Source of the DNA: Isoperla grammatica
Lineage: Eukaryota; Arthropoda; Insecta; Plecoptera; Perlodidae
Direction: 5' to 3'
Length of the DNA: 64,000 nt
NCBI GenBank assembly: GCA_945910005.1
Contig: OX246741.1
Coordinates: 12,786,890-12,850,889 of the forward strand
Within the stretch, counting starts at the first letter, position 1. Every line of letters starts with the position of its first letter. The notes beneath the pieces are model-generated. The model ran no database searches. It worked only from the letters and a program-made list of their open reading frames with translations, and was not told where the DNA came from. Shown here piece after piece: positions 35,236 to 47,257 of this stretch. The translations under genes were made by a program, and so were the position numbers.

Positions 35236-35736
35236 AGGCGGTTTCACACAAAAACATAAGACATAAGATTTAAGGTTTAACGCATAGTACTTAAGGGGCG
35301 CTGGTACACATAGAAACGTAAGCACAAAGAGTTTATGAGAAGGCATGGCACTCGTTGAAGTTCTTTGGAGGTTGCGGCCGAATACTGTACTACATAATTA
35401 TTCTATATATTACTATGTATATCTTATTATATATTATTATACATATATTATTATTATTATTTGGTGACGTAGGCCCCTACATGACTGTGGTAGTCATAAC
35501 ATTTTAAAGTAGATGCTTCTTTGACTCAAGTTTTTCTTGCGTTGTTTTAAGGCATAAGCATAAAGTTGAACATTGGTCAACTTTCTTATGCCTTAAAACA
35601 GCAAATTATGCGTTAAAACTATGTCTTAAAACTAGTGCATTTGTGTGAATGCCAGTACGTGTTTCCTATGGTCCAACATTATGACTATGCGTTAAACCTT
35701 AAATCTTATGTCTTATGTTTTTGTGTGAAACCGCCT
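35236..35736. mobile_element. 501-bp MITE-like element, perfect 53-bp TIRs
   Basis: The element starts AGGCGGTTTCACACAAAAAC and ends with the exact reverse complement; the two ends match for 53 bp without a mismatch. TTA flanks it at 35233-35235 and 35737-35739. A 3-bp TWA duplication suggests PIF/Harbinger, by inference. Inside is a second palindrome (TTTTAAGGCATAAG and its complement, about 35548-35602) and a partial internal copy of the terminal motif (TTTGTGTGAATGCC). The largest internal frames are tiny, so it is non-autonomous. No second copy was found in this window. Confidence 0.8.
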
Positions 35737-36320
35737 TTACTTAGTAAACCCTGACAAGTCTTCCAGACTCCATTCCCAGTGACGTCGAATCAAGCGACAA
35801 CCCAGACTGAGCTAACTCTGTTGATCACCGAACTAATTAAAATACTCATCATTGTTCAACGAAAATACTCACCGCATTAATGCATTGACAACCCGGTAAT
35901 ATGAGTTCCCACTAAATATTTAAAGTGTCAGATGAAAATTCTGATTAGTGGTTCCCAAACTGAAAACAATTTAACGGATACTTCTGAAATTTAGTTGGAA
36001 GTCATAAGACGGGCATAAGTTACCTGGATTTTTGGTAGAAATAGTCCAACGGAAATAATAGTCACTAATAATGATTAATTTAAAGGTGTTCGATGGTTGT
36101 TTTTGGAAAAGTGCGCCATGTTTGCGCGTAGTTAGTTGGGTAATTTACTCAATTAGCCCTGTCACGTCGGGCATATGTCGGAACTTCCCACTCGATCCTG
36201 ACGCGAAGTGTTGTGAAGCGGGAAATTGCTCGTAGCTTAGCGTAACACTTTCTGTTCTGGCTATAGAGATACTTTAGTGTGGGCGTAGTGGGTACGTTTG
36301 CCATATTGACGGAGAATTGT

Positions 36321-36609
36321 AAGCAGAAGCAGAAGCAGAAGCAGAAGCAGAAGCAGAAGCAGAAGCAGAAGCAGAAGCAGAAGCAGAAGCAGAAGCAGAA
36401 GCAGAAGCAGAAGCAGAAGCAGAAGCAGAAGCAGAAGCAGAAGCAGAAGCAGAAGCAGAAGCAGAAGCAGAAGCAGAAGCAGAAGCAGAAGCAGAAGCAG
36501 AAGCAGAAGCAGAAGCAGAAGCAGAAGCAGAAGCAGAAGCAGAAGCAGAAGCAGAAGCAGAAGCAGAAGCAGAAGACGAAGACGAATACGAAGACGAAGC
36601 CGAAGATGA
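36321..36609. repeat. (GCAGAA)n microsatellite, about 42 units
   Basis: An almost perfect hexamer array to about 36575, then degenerating to GAAGAC/GAATAC/GAAGCC units. It is in frame as a long Lys-Gln repeat (122 codons). No start context, splice signal or flanking coding sequence supports translation. Confidence 0.95.
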
Positions 36610-36659
36610 AGGGCTGTCTTTTAAAATATATTAAAATAATTCAATAACATTTTATTCCT

Positions 36660-39600
36660 ATAGATCTTAGGGAAAACTAACGAATCAAGATCTTATTATT
36701 TCAATCATATGTCTCTTTTATAAGAATGAATCTTCAACACTTTTAGTGATTACTCCCATGGAAGTATTCAAATGTCGCTTATCATTCAGGTCCTATCCGC
36801 ATCGTCCGTAAATTCAGAAACATGTTTATTTCTAACGCACTTAACCCTTTTGTAAACAAACAACACTGTTCTCGTTTGATCATTTCCATGTTTTGCATAT
36901 TCATTCATACATCAAAACGAATTGTCCGAATAACGAGTGTTCATGGAATGTTATACCCCTTACATTCGTGACTCCCATGCCACGGATAAGGCTTAGCGGT
37001 CTCAGATATAGATAATCTAATATCAGATCCGAGCTCGCAGCCACATGCATTGCGCCTTACGCTACACAAAAATGAAAACGACGAAAGAAACCCAAAACCC
37101 CAAGAATTTATGCATGATTTCCTTCAATATATCCATTCAAAGGATTGGTCGTGGACTTTTATTTATCTAAAATTTAATACCAAAATGTAAATTGAATATT
37201 TCCACATGTTTCGACGAGGCTAAGGGATACAGTAATGCTACCAAGAGTTAGGTTATAAAACGTACGCCGTACTTCTAGCAAGCTTTTACATGCAATGCAA
37301 GTAATTGAAGGTCTCTGGGATCTACATCTGGTTCTACATGCGGTATTGATAAAATTGCTTTGAGCACAAAACGATAATATAGTGAAAATATGGAACTGAT
37401 GTAAATGATTCCAGAGATATCAAACACAACACGTGTCACATTTCTGATCAGTGACCTAGATATTAGTATCACCACTAAAATAAATCTCATTGTTGACTAT
37501 TGTTCTTCGAAAAATAAACTTTCCAAATAGTCACATACAAAAATAAATTAGAAACTCAAACATTGTTGACAAATAAAAATTAAGAAATGGCTTTTTGTAA
37601 GTAAGAGACTACTCATCATTAGTTATTTAATTGTTCTTCTCACCTAAATAAATACTATATTTCACGGTTTAAATGTTGATAATCAGTTTTACTGACGTAT
37701 AGAACTATACAACCAATAGTATAAAAACAACTATACACCAATATCAAAAGCTAACTACCCGATGTTATTAACTGACTCTTAAGTTCTGTATTATCAACAA
37801 ATACACTTGACTTACAGTATTCACTGAGATAATAAATGAAACTGACAACTAATTTATGTAACTCATTGTCTATAGATAAACACAACTTGATAGATGCATT
37901 TATTTTATTTATAACAGTATCTTATATCCAGCCACTGTCTTTTAAACGTAAGAAAAGCAAATTCTAATAACTTACAAGACGACGCCTGGTTGTGCAGGCC
38001 CCCCTCCCCCCTCCCCCCTCAAGACTTCCTCCAACAACCCTCTCTCAAAGAAAGAGGTTCTTGCCTAAGGGTGGATAAAACAACACTTATTCACTGAGCA
38101 CATAATTTACCCAATTAATTTAATACTACACAATTAATTTCCTAGCTAGATTATAAGCCTAGGAGCTACAGTTGCAAAATGACAACGATTTTTAAAAGTC
38201 TCGGGTAGAAGTTAGTTTTGAACAAGAAATATTGGATACATTTAACAAAGCAATCAACCCTAGGGAGTGTTACGCGCGAGTAAGTACTTTCTTTTGTAAA
38301 ACTTCGTTAAAATACATTTTAAACGAAGACGATGGAGAATGAAATGAGCGTGTGAAAGAAATAAGGGGAACGTATCGGTAGAAATTACAAAGAGTGAAGA
38401 GGAGAACTAATTTTATCGCTCTTTGAGATAGTATTTACTACTTACTCTCCGGCAATCAGAGCATAACAAGGCTTGGTAATAGTTGATGTCAACTCAAGCC
38501 CGAACAAAGATAAGAACAAAGAGAAAATAATTATTATGTTTTAGATCTTTACTGCCTATATACGTTTGTTAAAATATACAGAAAAGATCCCTCTTTGTGG
38601 GCAACAAACCAATAAAAAAGATAATAGCTGGATCGAACTATTAATAAGACTTTATGGCTGTAGCGTGGTCTGTGTACATAATAAACCCTATACCGACATT
38701 ATTGTTAATCAGTATAACCCTTTCTCCTACCGTCCCCCCCCCCCTCACCCCCGTTAATTCGTAGAAAGTCAATGAGTCGCGTCGAATCACCTGTACTCTC
38801 CCGTTCCGTGTCAAAGTCCATGAGGTAGGAAATTGAGGAAAACTTTCTCAATGAAGGTCAAATTTTCCCCTTCGTCCTCGTCTTTTACTTGAACTAAAAC
38901 AACGACGATAAAAAAAGTCGAGAAAATACAAACAAAAAAATACTTTCAGTTATTTATTTGGCATATTTTGATTTATGACACAACATTGCATAAATCATTT
39001 TCAGCACGATAAAGAAAACGTGATAGTAATAAGATTGGTGATCCTACTTGGGAATGTATGAGATAGGGGGTTAGGGGAGGTGAAATGAATTATAGAGGGA
39101 GGGATGATATTGTTTTGCCACCTTCTCATGATTGTAATAGGTTTAAAGATTAGATATCTGTATGCATAATAAAAGTAACGTATAAAGAGCTCAACCTTTT
39201 ACATATTGTCAAAAACGAACGCCAATAGCTAACATGACACTAAAAAAGGTATACTTATACCGAAACAACTTTACAGGTGCGTTCGTCATCGACAAGTAAG
39301 TAAGTGATCGCTATTTATGATTGGAGCTCGATGGTTGACCGCTAGTCACTCATTTGTATTGAAAGCATCTGTAGGGGACAAGTATAGTTTGTAATGTATG
39401 TATAAGAGTCTTTACTACATGTGCGAATCAATGTGAATAAATAAATAAATAATTATGTCTATGGTAAAAGTTCCTTAATACGGACATATTTTAAGATAAA
39501 GGCGCAAAATTATCATACAATCCCATCGCATTTTGACGGGCACAAAAGACAAGAACTGTCAAGGTGCTAAAAAGAAAACTCTAAGAGAAACTTATCATTA

Positions 39601-41470
39601 CTAGTGTTTGTAAGAAAGTTTGTAATAATACGATTGTAAAGCTTTTGAAAGTACTAACTTAGCTGCTCCAACAGAAAGTCTTACTACTATTTCACTTTGA
39701 TATACTCCAACACTAAGCTCGATTAGTAATAGGGATGGTTCAGCTTAATCTAAGACTTCTAACTTATTCCTTGAGCTGCGGGTTTCACTTTAGCTGCGAA
39801 TACTAGGCACATTATTAGAGAGCGACCGTAGAAGTAGTTGCAGAGAGAACATTCAAAGTTCTTGAGGGTGGCGTATGTGGGTAATGACAGACTAGAAAAA
39901 CTTAATGGAGTGCGAATGCTTACAAGGGAATGTCACTTATCTTTTAATCACTACCTGAAGTTGAATACTGCACAGACGCGTTCGTTTCCTAGATATATGC
40001 ACAGACAACTTCTGTACAGGATTTGTTGCTATGGTTTTCATTCCGCTCTGTCTCATCAAGAATTGGGTTTATTTGACATGCTGTATATTATTATGGATCA
40101 ATAAATTACGAAATAATACATCTACAAGGTTTATATTTAGAATAAATGTAAAATATTTATTAAAATATCCACCAAATTGATTTACACAAACGACACAAAA
40201 GCATAATATGTAAATTCACACATATTTGTATTATACAGAGACATTTTTATACATGGGTGTTTACAACGCCAGGATACATGTATCTGTTTATTTAAATCCG
40301 TGAGTTTTTACATGAAGTTTCTGTGTTTCATTTTATATCTGCTAACAATGTTTGTCTCTAGCTGCAATGTGTGCATTATGTTGATGATCGCTTCAAACTT
40401 GGATGCATATTCATTGGAAACATGTTGTGGGGGGACGTGACGTATGTAATTCATCACCAACTTGATAATTTTGCTCTGAAGTTATAGATTTAGTTGGCTG
40501 TGTACTTTTAGAATTGCAGTGTGTGTTTATTAAATTACTCACCTAAAAATTATTAATTATAACTTCAAATAGTTGGACAATTAATATAACTATATGGCAG
40601 TTGATTAATTTAACACGCTCTCAATTAATCGTAATACAAATATTATGATTGTGTACTGTGTAGCAAATTACATGAGTATAATTATGTTATAGATAACTAA
40701 ATGTATATTAGGTACTTAACGGATATTGTGGTACATATTGCGTTGGCTCAGGAAGGCAGGCGATTAAAACAGTTTCCTTGTTGTGACATGGTACCTATTA
40801 ACGATAATTTTAGCTAGCTTTATAAGTGTAAAGTAAAGATGTTGTAAGTTAAGATTTTTGTTGTGGCCCATTTTCCAGAAGAATTTCAATAAAACACCGA
40901 CCGTTGTACGCTGACCGTTGTCGATGTTCTGATTCATTGTACCCGAACCGTTGTCGGTGCTAGATTTAGCCCGGGACGTCTCAACAGTTCACCTTTAAAC
41001 TAGAGCATTCTTTCAGGCCATTCTGGCAAACATTAAAGCAGCCAAAATGAGGGTATTAGATTCGCTTAGGCCGCACCAGTGGGGGCGGATATTAAAATCT
41101 AAGACAAAGGGTCGCAGAATCGAAAATGGAAGAAAAATGCTGGAAACCTCTCCCGTCGTAGAGTGCCGTGCACAGATTCATCGAAGTTTTTCATTTCTAA
41201 TCTAATGAAATTTATAATGAAATGTAAATTAAATTTTACTATAACGTGACGAATTAACACAAGTATGAATACGGCAGTCCAAGAGGGTTGTTTTCTTGTA
41301 AATAATATTATGTTTGTAGAATAATTTCAAGAGACATTTTGCTGGTGTCACATTATGTTACACTCATCGCATTTGATTAGCTGTTCAGATGTTTGAATTC
41401 ATCTCGCATTTATAGTTTTCAATAACACGAATATACGAGATAAAAATAATAATAATAATCATAGGAATTC
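36660..41470. other. Anonymous AT-rich DNA
   Basis: Nearly 5 kb with no recognised gene, RNA or transposon end. It contains a pyrimidine-rich stretch near 37998-38022, a C11 tract at 38734-38744 and short AT-rich repeats. An 88-codon plus frame at 39838-40104 has mixed composition but no recognised domain. Confidence 0.45.
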
Positions 41471-41479
41471 CTGCAGTTC

Positions 41480-41727
41480 TTGGGTGCGCACCAGCTTTTA
41501 CCTGATGTGCTCCTCTTCAGGGCCTTCATTCCAGAGCGGTTTTAGGCGGTTTTAGCAGGTTGTAAAGTTGCGACCTCTATTTCGTAACCCGGGCGCAGCG
41601 TAAGTTGCAACTGGTTGCAACTTACGTACTATTATGAGGGCCCTGTGATTAAGGTATACTAGAATGTTTCGATAGTAAGGAAGGAATGTCCGAGGAATTT
41701 TAGTATAGAACTCAATCCCAGCAGTAA
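41480..41727. repeat. Dispersed repeat family D, copy 2, interrupted
   Basis: The left part (GTGCGCACCAGCTTTTACCT to CTCCTCTTCAGG) and the right part (TTAAGGTATACTAGAATGTT to CTCAATCCCA) align with consecutive parts of copies 1 and 3. About 125 bp that the other copies lack sits between them. This gives a filled site against two empty sites. Confidence 0.65.
41518..41645. mobile_element. Nested insertion in repeat D
   Basis: 128 bp present here but absent from the other two D copies. Its ends are inverted CAGGGCCYTCAT and its complement, a hAT-like start, and it holds a perfect 13-bp-arm hairpin (41599-41626, CGTAAGTTGCAAC). An 8-bp target duplication is not visible: left CTCCTCTT, right TGATTAAG. 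It may be an old MITE or a solo foldback. Confidence 0.45.
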
Positions 41728-43429
41728 TATAGTAATACTTCCACAATGGATACCTAAATAATTTAATTCTTTCATATTAGAGTAATGAGTTATGTCATTA
41801 CTTCTAAAATAATCTGAGTTCAAAACATAAAAAATCCATAATAGCAACTTGATCCCAAGTTGAGAAGCTCGAAGACATCACCACAAAAGATTTGAATCGT
41901 TAAATTGGCCCAAGACGAATGTTTCCATCGAATTGGCTCCACGCAATAAAGGCATCACACGCCTGAATGGCCCCTATGCGTGTGCGTGTGCACATGTGTG
42001 GAAGCGGGCGGACGTGTTCACATATGTGTACAGTCACGTGGTCTCGATCTGAGAGATGGGAGATGCCCTGCGTGCCACCACTGTGACAGGCCGGATTACG
42101 TAGAACGTTCGAGAAATGTCAGATGGAAAAGGATGCAACATACGTGTCTATGTCACTCATTCTTTGTTGTGTGGGTTGGTATGTATGTTTCGTAGTCCAG
42201 CGATGCGTCTCAATAGAGATGAGGATACGTAAAAGGACAATGCAATTTTACACGGATGATATTCGTTTTAAATTTCGAACAGATATGGAAGCACGAAGGA
42301 GGAAATCTTTAGCACTTTTTTAGTTTCTGTGTTCGGTTAAACTCAATACCGGTACTTCCAGAAATCTGCAACAGCTGTTTCCTCCGCATTCGCCTCCAAG
42401 ACTCTTTAGTCTTGGTCTTTACTAGCAAGTATACGGATAATGTTTGATTATGAGATTTTTGCATTTACTCATGACGTCCAAATTTCCCGGATTTTAGTTT
42501 CTGATTCATGTGTTGTTGAATTTTATAGTTGTTGGCGTGTCCATTTATAAATTATTGTAAATTGAAAAACATGTTGTAGATATATATTATAACGCTTTTG
42601 ATCTGCAGTAGTACGACCCTAGAAATGTTATATGTTTAATTCGTTCCCGACGACAAAAAGACAACTCAAACCATTGACTTCAAAAAAAAAAACATAAATG
42701 AGTACACCATTTTATCACGCATTTTTTTTTACTGAAACGTGAGGTAATCATTTGAGTTATAACAGCTTCGTGGGTTTCAAAACCTCAGACTTTTGACGCT
42801 CATTTTAGCATCTTCTTCATTTCTCTCTTCTTTAGCCGAAACACCCTACGCTTCAAAACAGCTCTAGAGGTCACTGAAAGTTTTCCAAACGGGCACAAAG
42901 ACCTTTTAGAATTACTAATAATATTGTTCTATTTGCACCGTTTGACTTTGAAAACTCGAATCTCATAACGCATTCTGCGTAGTAAACAATTTACCAATAG
43001 AAACTTCCTCAAAGTGAAACAAAACGAACAACAACCAGAGATTGGAAATTCTATGTTGGCACCACGACAAATGTTTGATGTATTTTAACTGCGTCATCTA
43101 TACTTAGTATAAGAAACATAATACGAACTTTGGTTCAATGTATTATTAAATAAATTCTACAAAATAGGGCTATTTTATTTTCAAAGAGACTTCATATTTT
43201 TCTAAGAATACAGTAGAGACTTAAAAGTGTCCAGAGCGATGTATGATTATACGTAAAATTCTGAGAAAGCGCAAGATAATTAATTAAAAATTGCAGGGGG
43301 TACGCTCCGCCTACGCCACATCCACTAGTCGCCTTGTTGCAGATATCTGATCGATATAATAAATGCCACTTGAGGTAAACGTATACTATCCTGAAAATAA
43401 ATGAAAGTCACTATAAAAGTACTCACCGC

Positions 43430-43512
43430 TATAATAATAATAAAATAGTATATAAAATAATAATAATACAATAATAATATTGATAATAATTTAATAATAA
43501 TAATAAAAATAA
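43430..43512. repeat. (TAA)n-rich microsatellite
   Basis: Imperfect TAA/ATA trinucleotide array immediately upstream of repeat D copy 3. Confidence 0.9.
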
Positions 43513-43517
43513 TTGTT

Positions 43518-43654
43518 CGTAGGAATACCCGTTATAGGGTGAATACCAGCTTTAACTGATGTACCCCTCTTCAGGTGACTTACTAGGTTATTAGGGTGTT
43601 TGGATAGTTTGGAAGGAATGTCCAAGGGATAATAGTTGGACTCAATCCCAACAT
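43518..43654. repeat. Dispersed repeat family D, copy 3
   Basis: Uninterrupted copy matching 8567-8673 from CGTAGGAATACCCGTTATAG through GTTATTAGGGTGTTTGGATA, and extending further right (GAAGGAATGTCC, GGACTCAATCCCA) to match the right half of copy 2. The minus strand stays open across the unit, so it may come from a coding part of a mobile element, but the translation is not recognised. Confidence 0.7.
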
Positions 43655-44406
43655 TCGCCTATACTTTCTCTTCTGTACAATTCCAGAGTGGGAATCTTCA
43701 ATGAGGCACGTCTTGCAGCTGACAACTTACAAAAACACACTTCTTCATTACACGTGTATCAACTACAAAAAACGAGCAAGATGTTTGACCTCTGCTATAC
43801 AGATTACTAAAAAACAGAACTCTTTCAAATGCCCAAGAGTAACTTAAGATGATACGTTTGAATCAGGACTGCATCGTTCAAGGATTCACCCCATGCACAC
43901 AGAAACCCCACAAGATATTATCCTGTTACAAGGTCTGATCCCTCAACCCCACCCCCTCTTCTAGTCAGCTCGTCAGCGAATCAATTCCATGCATCAGCAA
44001 AACCCAAAGTTTCTGACAATAACCAACCCGCAAACCCCAAACCCTTAACCCAACCAAACAGCGTTCCTGGTGGATCATCGGCACAAACGGTTATAAGGAA
44101 AACAAGGGTTCTTTGATCTTAAAATGGATGAAAATGTTTTATACGCTAAGCCGACATCATAAACCCTTGAAGATCAACGACGAAGCAATAAAGGAAAACA
44201 ACGCGTCTTTCAAATATTCTCAAAAAGAAACATGGGCGCAACGCTAACATTACAAGTCAAGATACGTTTAACGGAAGTGTTTTTGTTTTATCCTCAAATG
44301 AGATCTGTTTTAACGGAGGTTTTAGGGAAATGGACGGAGCGTACGTTGAACGAACCGATCGAGTGTTCCTTAATCCCCATTCGAGGGGTGAATTAAGTCT
44401 ACTCAC

Positions 44407-44471
44407 CGGTTTCCATGCAGATTCCCGGTAGAGCTCGTTCAAAGGGCTGGGAACAGAAAACCCGCACTCAC
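44407..44471 (-). CDS. Candidate 65-nt internal exon, product unknown
   Basis: On the minus strand, a strong acceptor (TTTTCCTTCATTTCAG) precedes 65 nt that end at a strong donor, ACCG|GTGAGTAG. One frame is open throughout, starting after two bases and finishing in phase 0. It encodes a 21-residue peptide containing ECGFSVPSPLNELYRESAWK. A second possible acceptor (TTCTGTTCCCAG) lies inside. Composition is GC-richer than the flanks. I do not recognise the domain. Two good splice signals around an open GC-richer segment make this the best exon candidate here, still unproven. Confidence 0.25.
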
Positions 44472-45576
44472 CTGAAATGAAGGAAAAGATAAATAATTAG
44501 AATATAATTAATAAACAATGGCAAGACAAATAATAATACAAATAAGAATGATAAATGCGTTTCATAACAATATTTAATCAATCAATCACCATATGACCCT
44601 GTTTCCAACTGTAAAGTCGGGTTATCAGTAGGATGTTTCCACCATTCACTTGTGCCTCGGGTCTTATCTACCCAGCTAGCCATGTCTGACGCATCTTTCT
44701 TCTACATCTTCCTCTAGCATTTGTCCTTCTGGCAACTCTACTCCAATGTCTTCTTCTTCCGATCTCTCCACCAGCTCTCTCCAAAGTTTTTTGTCTTCCC
44801 ACCAATAATATTCATTATAATAACGAAAAACTATAAATATATATTTAAAATAATTCTTATAGTTTGACAGCTCAGATGGTTTCAATAGAAAATGGACATA
44901 TCGATTCGTATTCGTAAAACAGCTTGAATAATTAAAAACAACGCATAAAACAGTTGCATGGTTGGCAAACACGGATTCACAATGGGCTGTGGGTCGACTA
45001 TAAATACGGGCTTTAGTAAGTAAACACACAGATTATGGATATGTGTTATGCACTATTGCAAAATGACATCAAATCTGGAAAACGTGAGGCAGAGTATCAA
45101 ATGAACACATTTTGTGATGCGATAGGAAAAGTAACATTCTTGTTATGTACAGCAACATCACTATTGAAAGTCACAAATCTTTGTCTAGCTACTACTTAGT
45201 CGGTACTTTACCAAGATCAAAGCATAACCGTTGAGTGAGAAATAGGGGTAGTCTTCCTACATTATTCACTCAACGATGTAACTTGTGAATAACTAAGTTT
45301 TAACAGAATTAATGAATTACTATAACTAGAACGAATTACTAATTACAATAGATTCATGTTATAACATTTCTCACCTAATCTTAACCCTAGTCGTTATCAG
45401 AGAGTCGATTGATCAGAAGCTCAACTATTGCAATATGACACACAACATAGGAGTCGTAACTCGTAAGGGCATCCACTCATTACTGGTAGGAAGAAAACAA
45501 TTCGAAAATTGAACAATTGAACTCGATGTAGATTTCCCACTTCTGTGTTCGGATTCCCCAAGGTATCTCGGTCTCG

Positions 45577-45578
<2 letters not shown>

Positions 45579-45654
<76 letters not shown>
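45579..45654. repeat. (TC)n microsatellite
   Basis: About 38 uninterrupted TC units. The Arg-Glu frames on the minus strand are artefacts. Confidence 0.97.
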
Positions 45655-45657
<3 letters not shown>

Positions 45658-46173
45658 CTGAACCCATCCATCGAGTGCAGTCCTAGGGAAAGTGATTTAG
45701 ATCAAACAAGCGAGTAAATTAATTTCCACCATACACAGCATACTTAAATTTTTATTATTTTCCTGGCGCTTTCTGAAGCCTCGTAGGGGTCATGAGATAT
45801 TTTAATAATTCATAAAATGGTTGATGAAGGCCCCCAAGGAATTTCTTTTTCTCCTTCAAACTCTCCACTCCAGGTCTCTCACAGGAATTGTGAGGCCCGG
45901 CGGTACAGGAAGCCTACGGTTATTATTTGATCCGCCCTAAATGAAGAGTAAATAATGTAAATGGGAAGGATTTTTGTTAACTGGACTTTTGATGAAAATA
46001 TGTATTTTAAACACCTCTCAACTCTGAGAAATAATGGTAAAACACCAGGCGCTCTATAAGATCAAAGAAACTAGACCTCTTTCTACGTAGTTACAAAGCT
46101 GCCATAACCAAAACTTCTGGACGTTATTTTTAGTAACTTACATTTTCACCATTGCAAAGCTGAGATACGCTTC

Positions 46174-46308
46174 CTAGCGGGAAAAATTGTCCCTAGAGCC
46201 AATGAGCTTTAACGTTGCGCGCGCATCGTCTATAGCTTTGTGCGGATTGGCCGATATTGCAGTTGTTTGTAAACAAAGACGACCAAAAGTATCCCTTGCT
46301 GCCGCCAT
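46174..46308 (-). CDS. Short ORF in CpG-rich patch, 44 codons, product unknown
   Basis: Read on the minus strand, ATG in good context (AACATGG) opens 44 codons starting MAAARDTFGRLCLQTTAI and ending in TAG. The patch is CpG-rich with GCGCGCGCAT (NRF-1-like), a CCAAT box (GGCCAAT) and ATGGCGGC, which is both the start region and a YY1-type motif. The amino acid mix is protein-like, but the frame has no obvious splice donor and no known homologue. It could be a first exon, a small protein, or a CpG-rich promoter fragment read by chance. Confidence 0.2.
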   Translation of the reverse strand: MAAARDTFGRLCLQTTAISANPHKAIDDARATLKLIGSRDNFSR

Positions 46309-47159
46309 GTTAGATAATGACCTCATGATAATATTTAATAAATTTTAAATTATTGAATTAATTTTTAATTAATATTACAGAAATGTAACTTATAATATTT
46401 TAAATATTTGAAAGTTTTTAACATTTATTGTTTCAGCTGATGGACAGTAAAATTCCGCGTAGGAATCACCTATACAACATTTTAAAGCATTCTCAAGATA
46501 TAAATAAAATATCGTTATTTTACGATGGTTTAATATTGCAAGCTACCATTGTCATTAATGTCTGGCTTACCTGTTGTTTGAATACGCGCAATGTTCGCTA
46601 TGAAAGGCAAACTGAAAAACGCGTTTTTTAATAAGAAACGAAGAGGGTATACAAAGTATTCTGTCACGCATCATAACAAAAGTATGGCACATATAGGCGA
46701 GACCTACTTCTGAACATGCTGCTGTGTGCGAATACAGCTCGGGACGTTATTAAGATTGAAGATGTCGCCTGTCACATGAGATACAACTCATTGTACAAGA
46801 TTGTTAGAATCACACGTTTGAGGAGAAATACTCTCGTTTTTATGGTGAAGGAAGTTTGAAAACAACCAGATGAACTTACATTCTCTTCTTTATTATATAT
46901 TATTTTGTTAAATTTTAATTTATATTGCAATTATTATTTTTATTGTTATGATCTCTTTTTTATAGTACTAATTGTTTTGTTGTTGTGCTCACTTTTGTTA
47001 TTTTATTTTGTTCATTGATTTTTTCTATTGCTCCATTATTAATCGTGTAGATTTATTTATTCTACTCCTTTTGTAAATCATTTTTACGATTTAATAAGAT
47101 GAACGGAACATAAACAGAATGTGCAATAATATGGGGAGCCATACTATGCTAATTTTCAG

Positions 47160-47257
47160 GTATTACACAGCTATTTATTGTAAAGGATTTGTGTGGAAAT
47201 TGACATACAAATCCTGTACGAGGATTAAAAAAAGAAAGGGTATTGACAATGATCTTG
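47160..47257 (+). CDS. Candidate 98-nt internal exon, product unknown
   Basis: An acceptor (TATGCTAATTTTCAG, including a branch-point-like CTAAT) is followed by 98 nt open in one frame for 32 codons, then a good donor, CTTG|GTAAGTAC. The peptide is lysine-rich, with two cysteines and a basic KKRKG stretch. Sequence is AT-rich like the flanks and no domain is recognised. A chance combination is quite possible in 64 kb. Confidence 0.15.

Noticed and set aside
36279..36647. 122-codon Lys-Gln repeat protein
   Set aside because: Translation of (GCAGAA)n with no flanking coding sequence, start context or splice signal.
44676..45029. 117-codon minus frame with a Glu-rich C-terminus
   Set aside because: Its last third looks protein-like but the first part is AT-driven. 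No known motif, start context or splice site supports it; possibly a decayed retroelement fragment.
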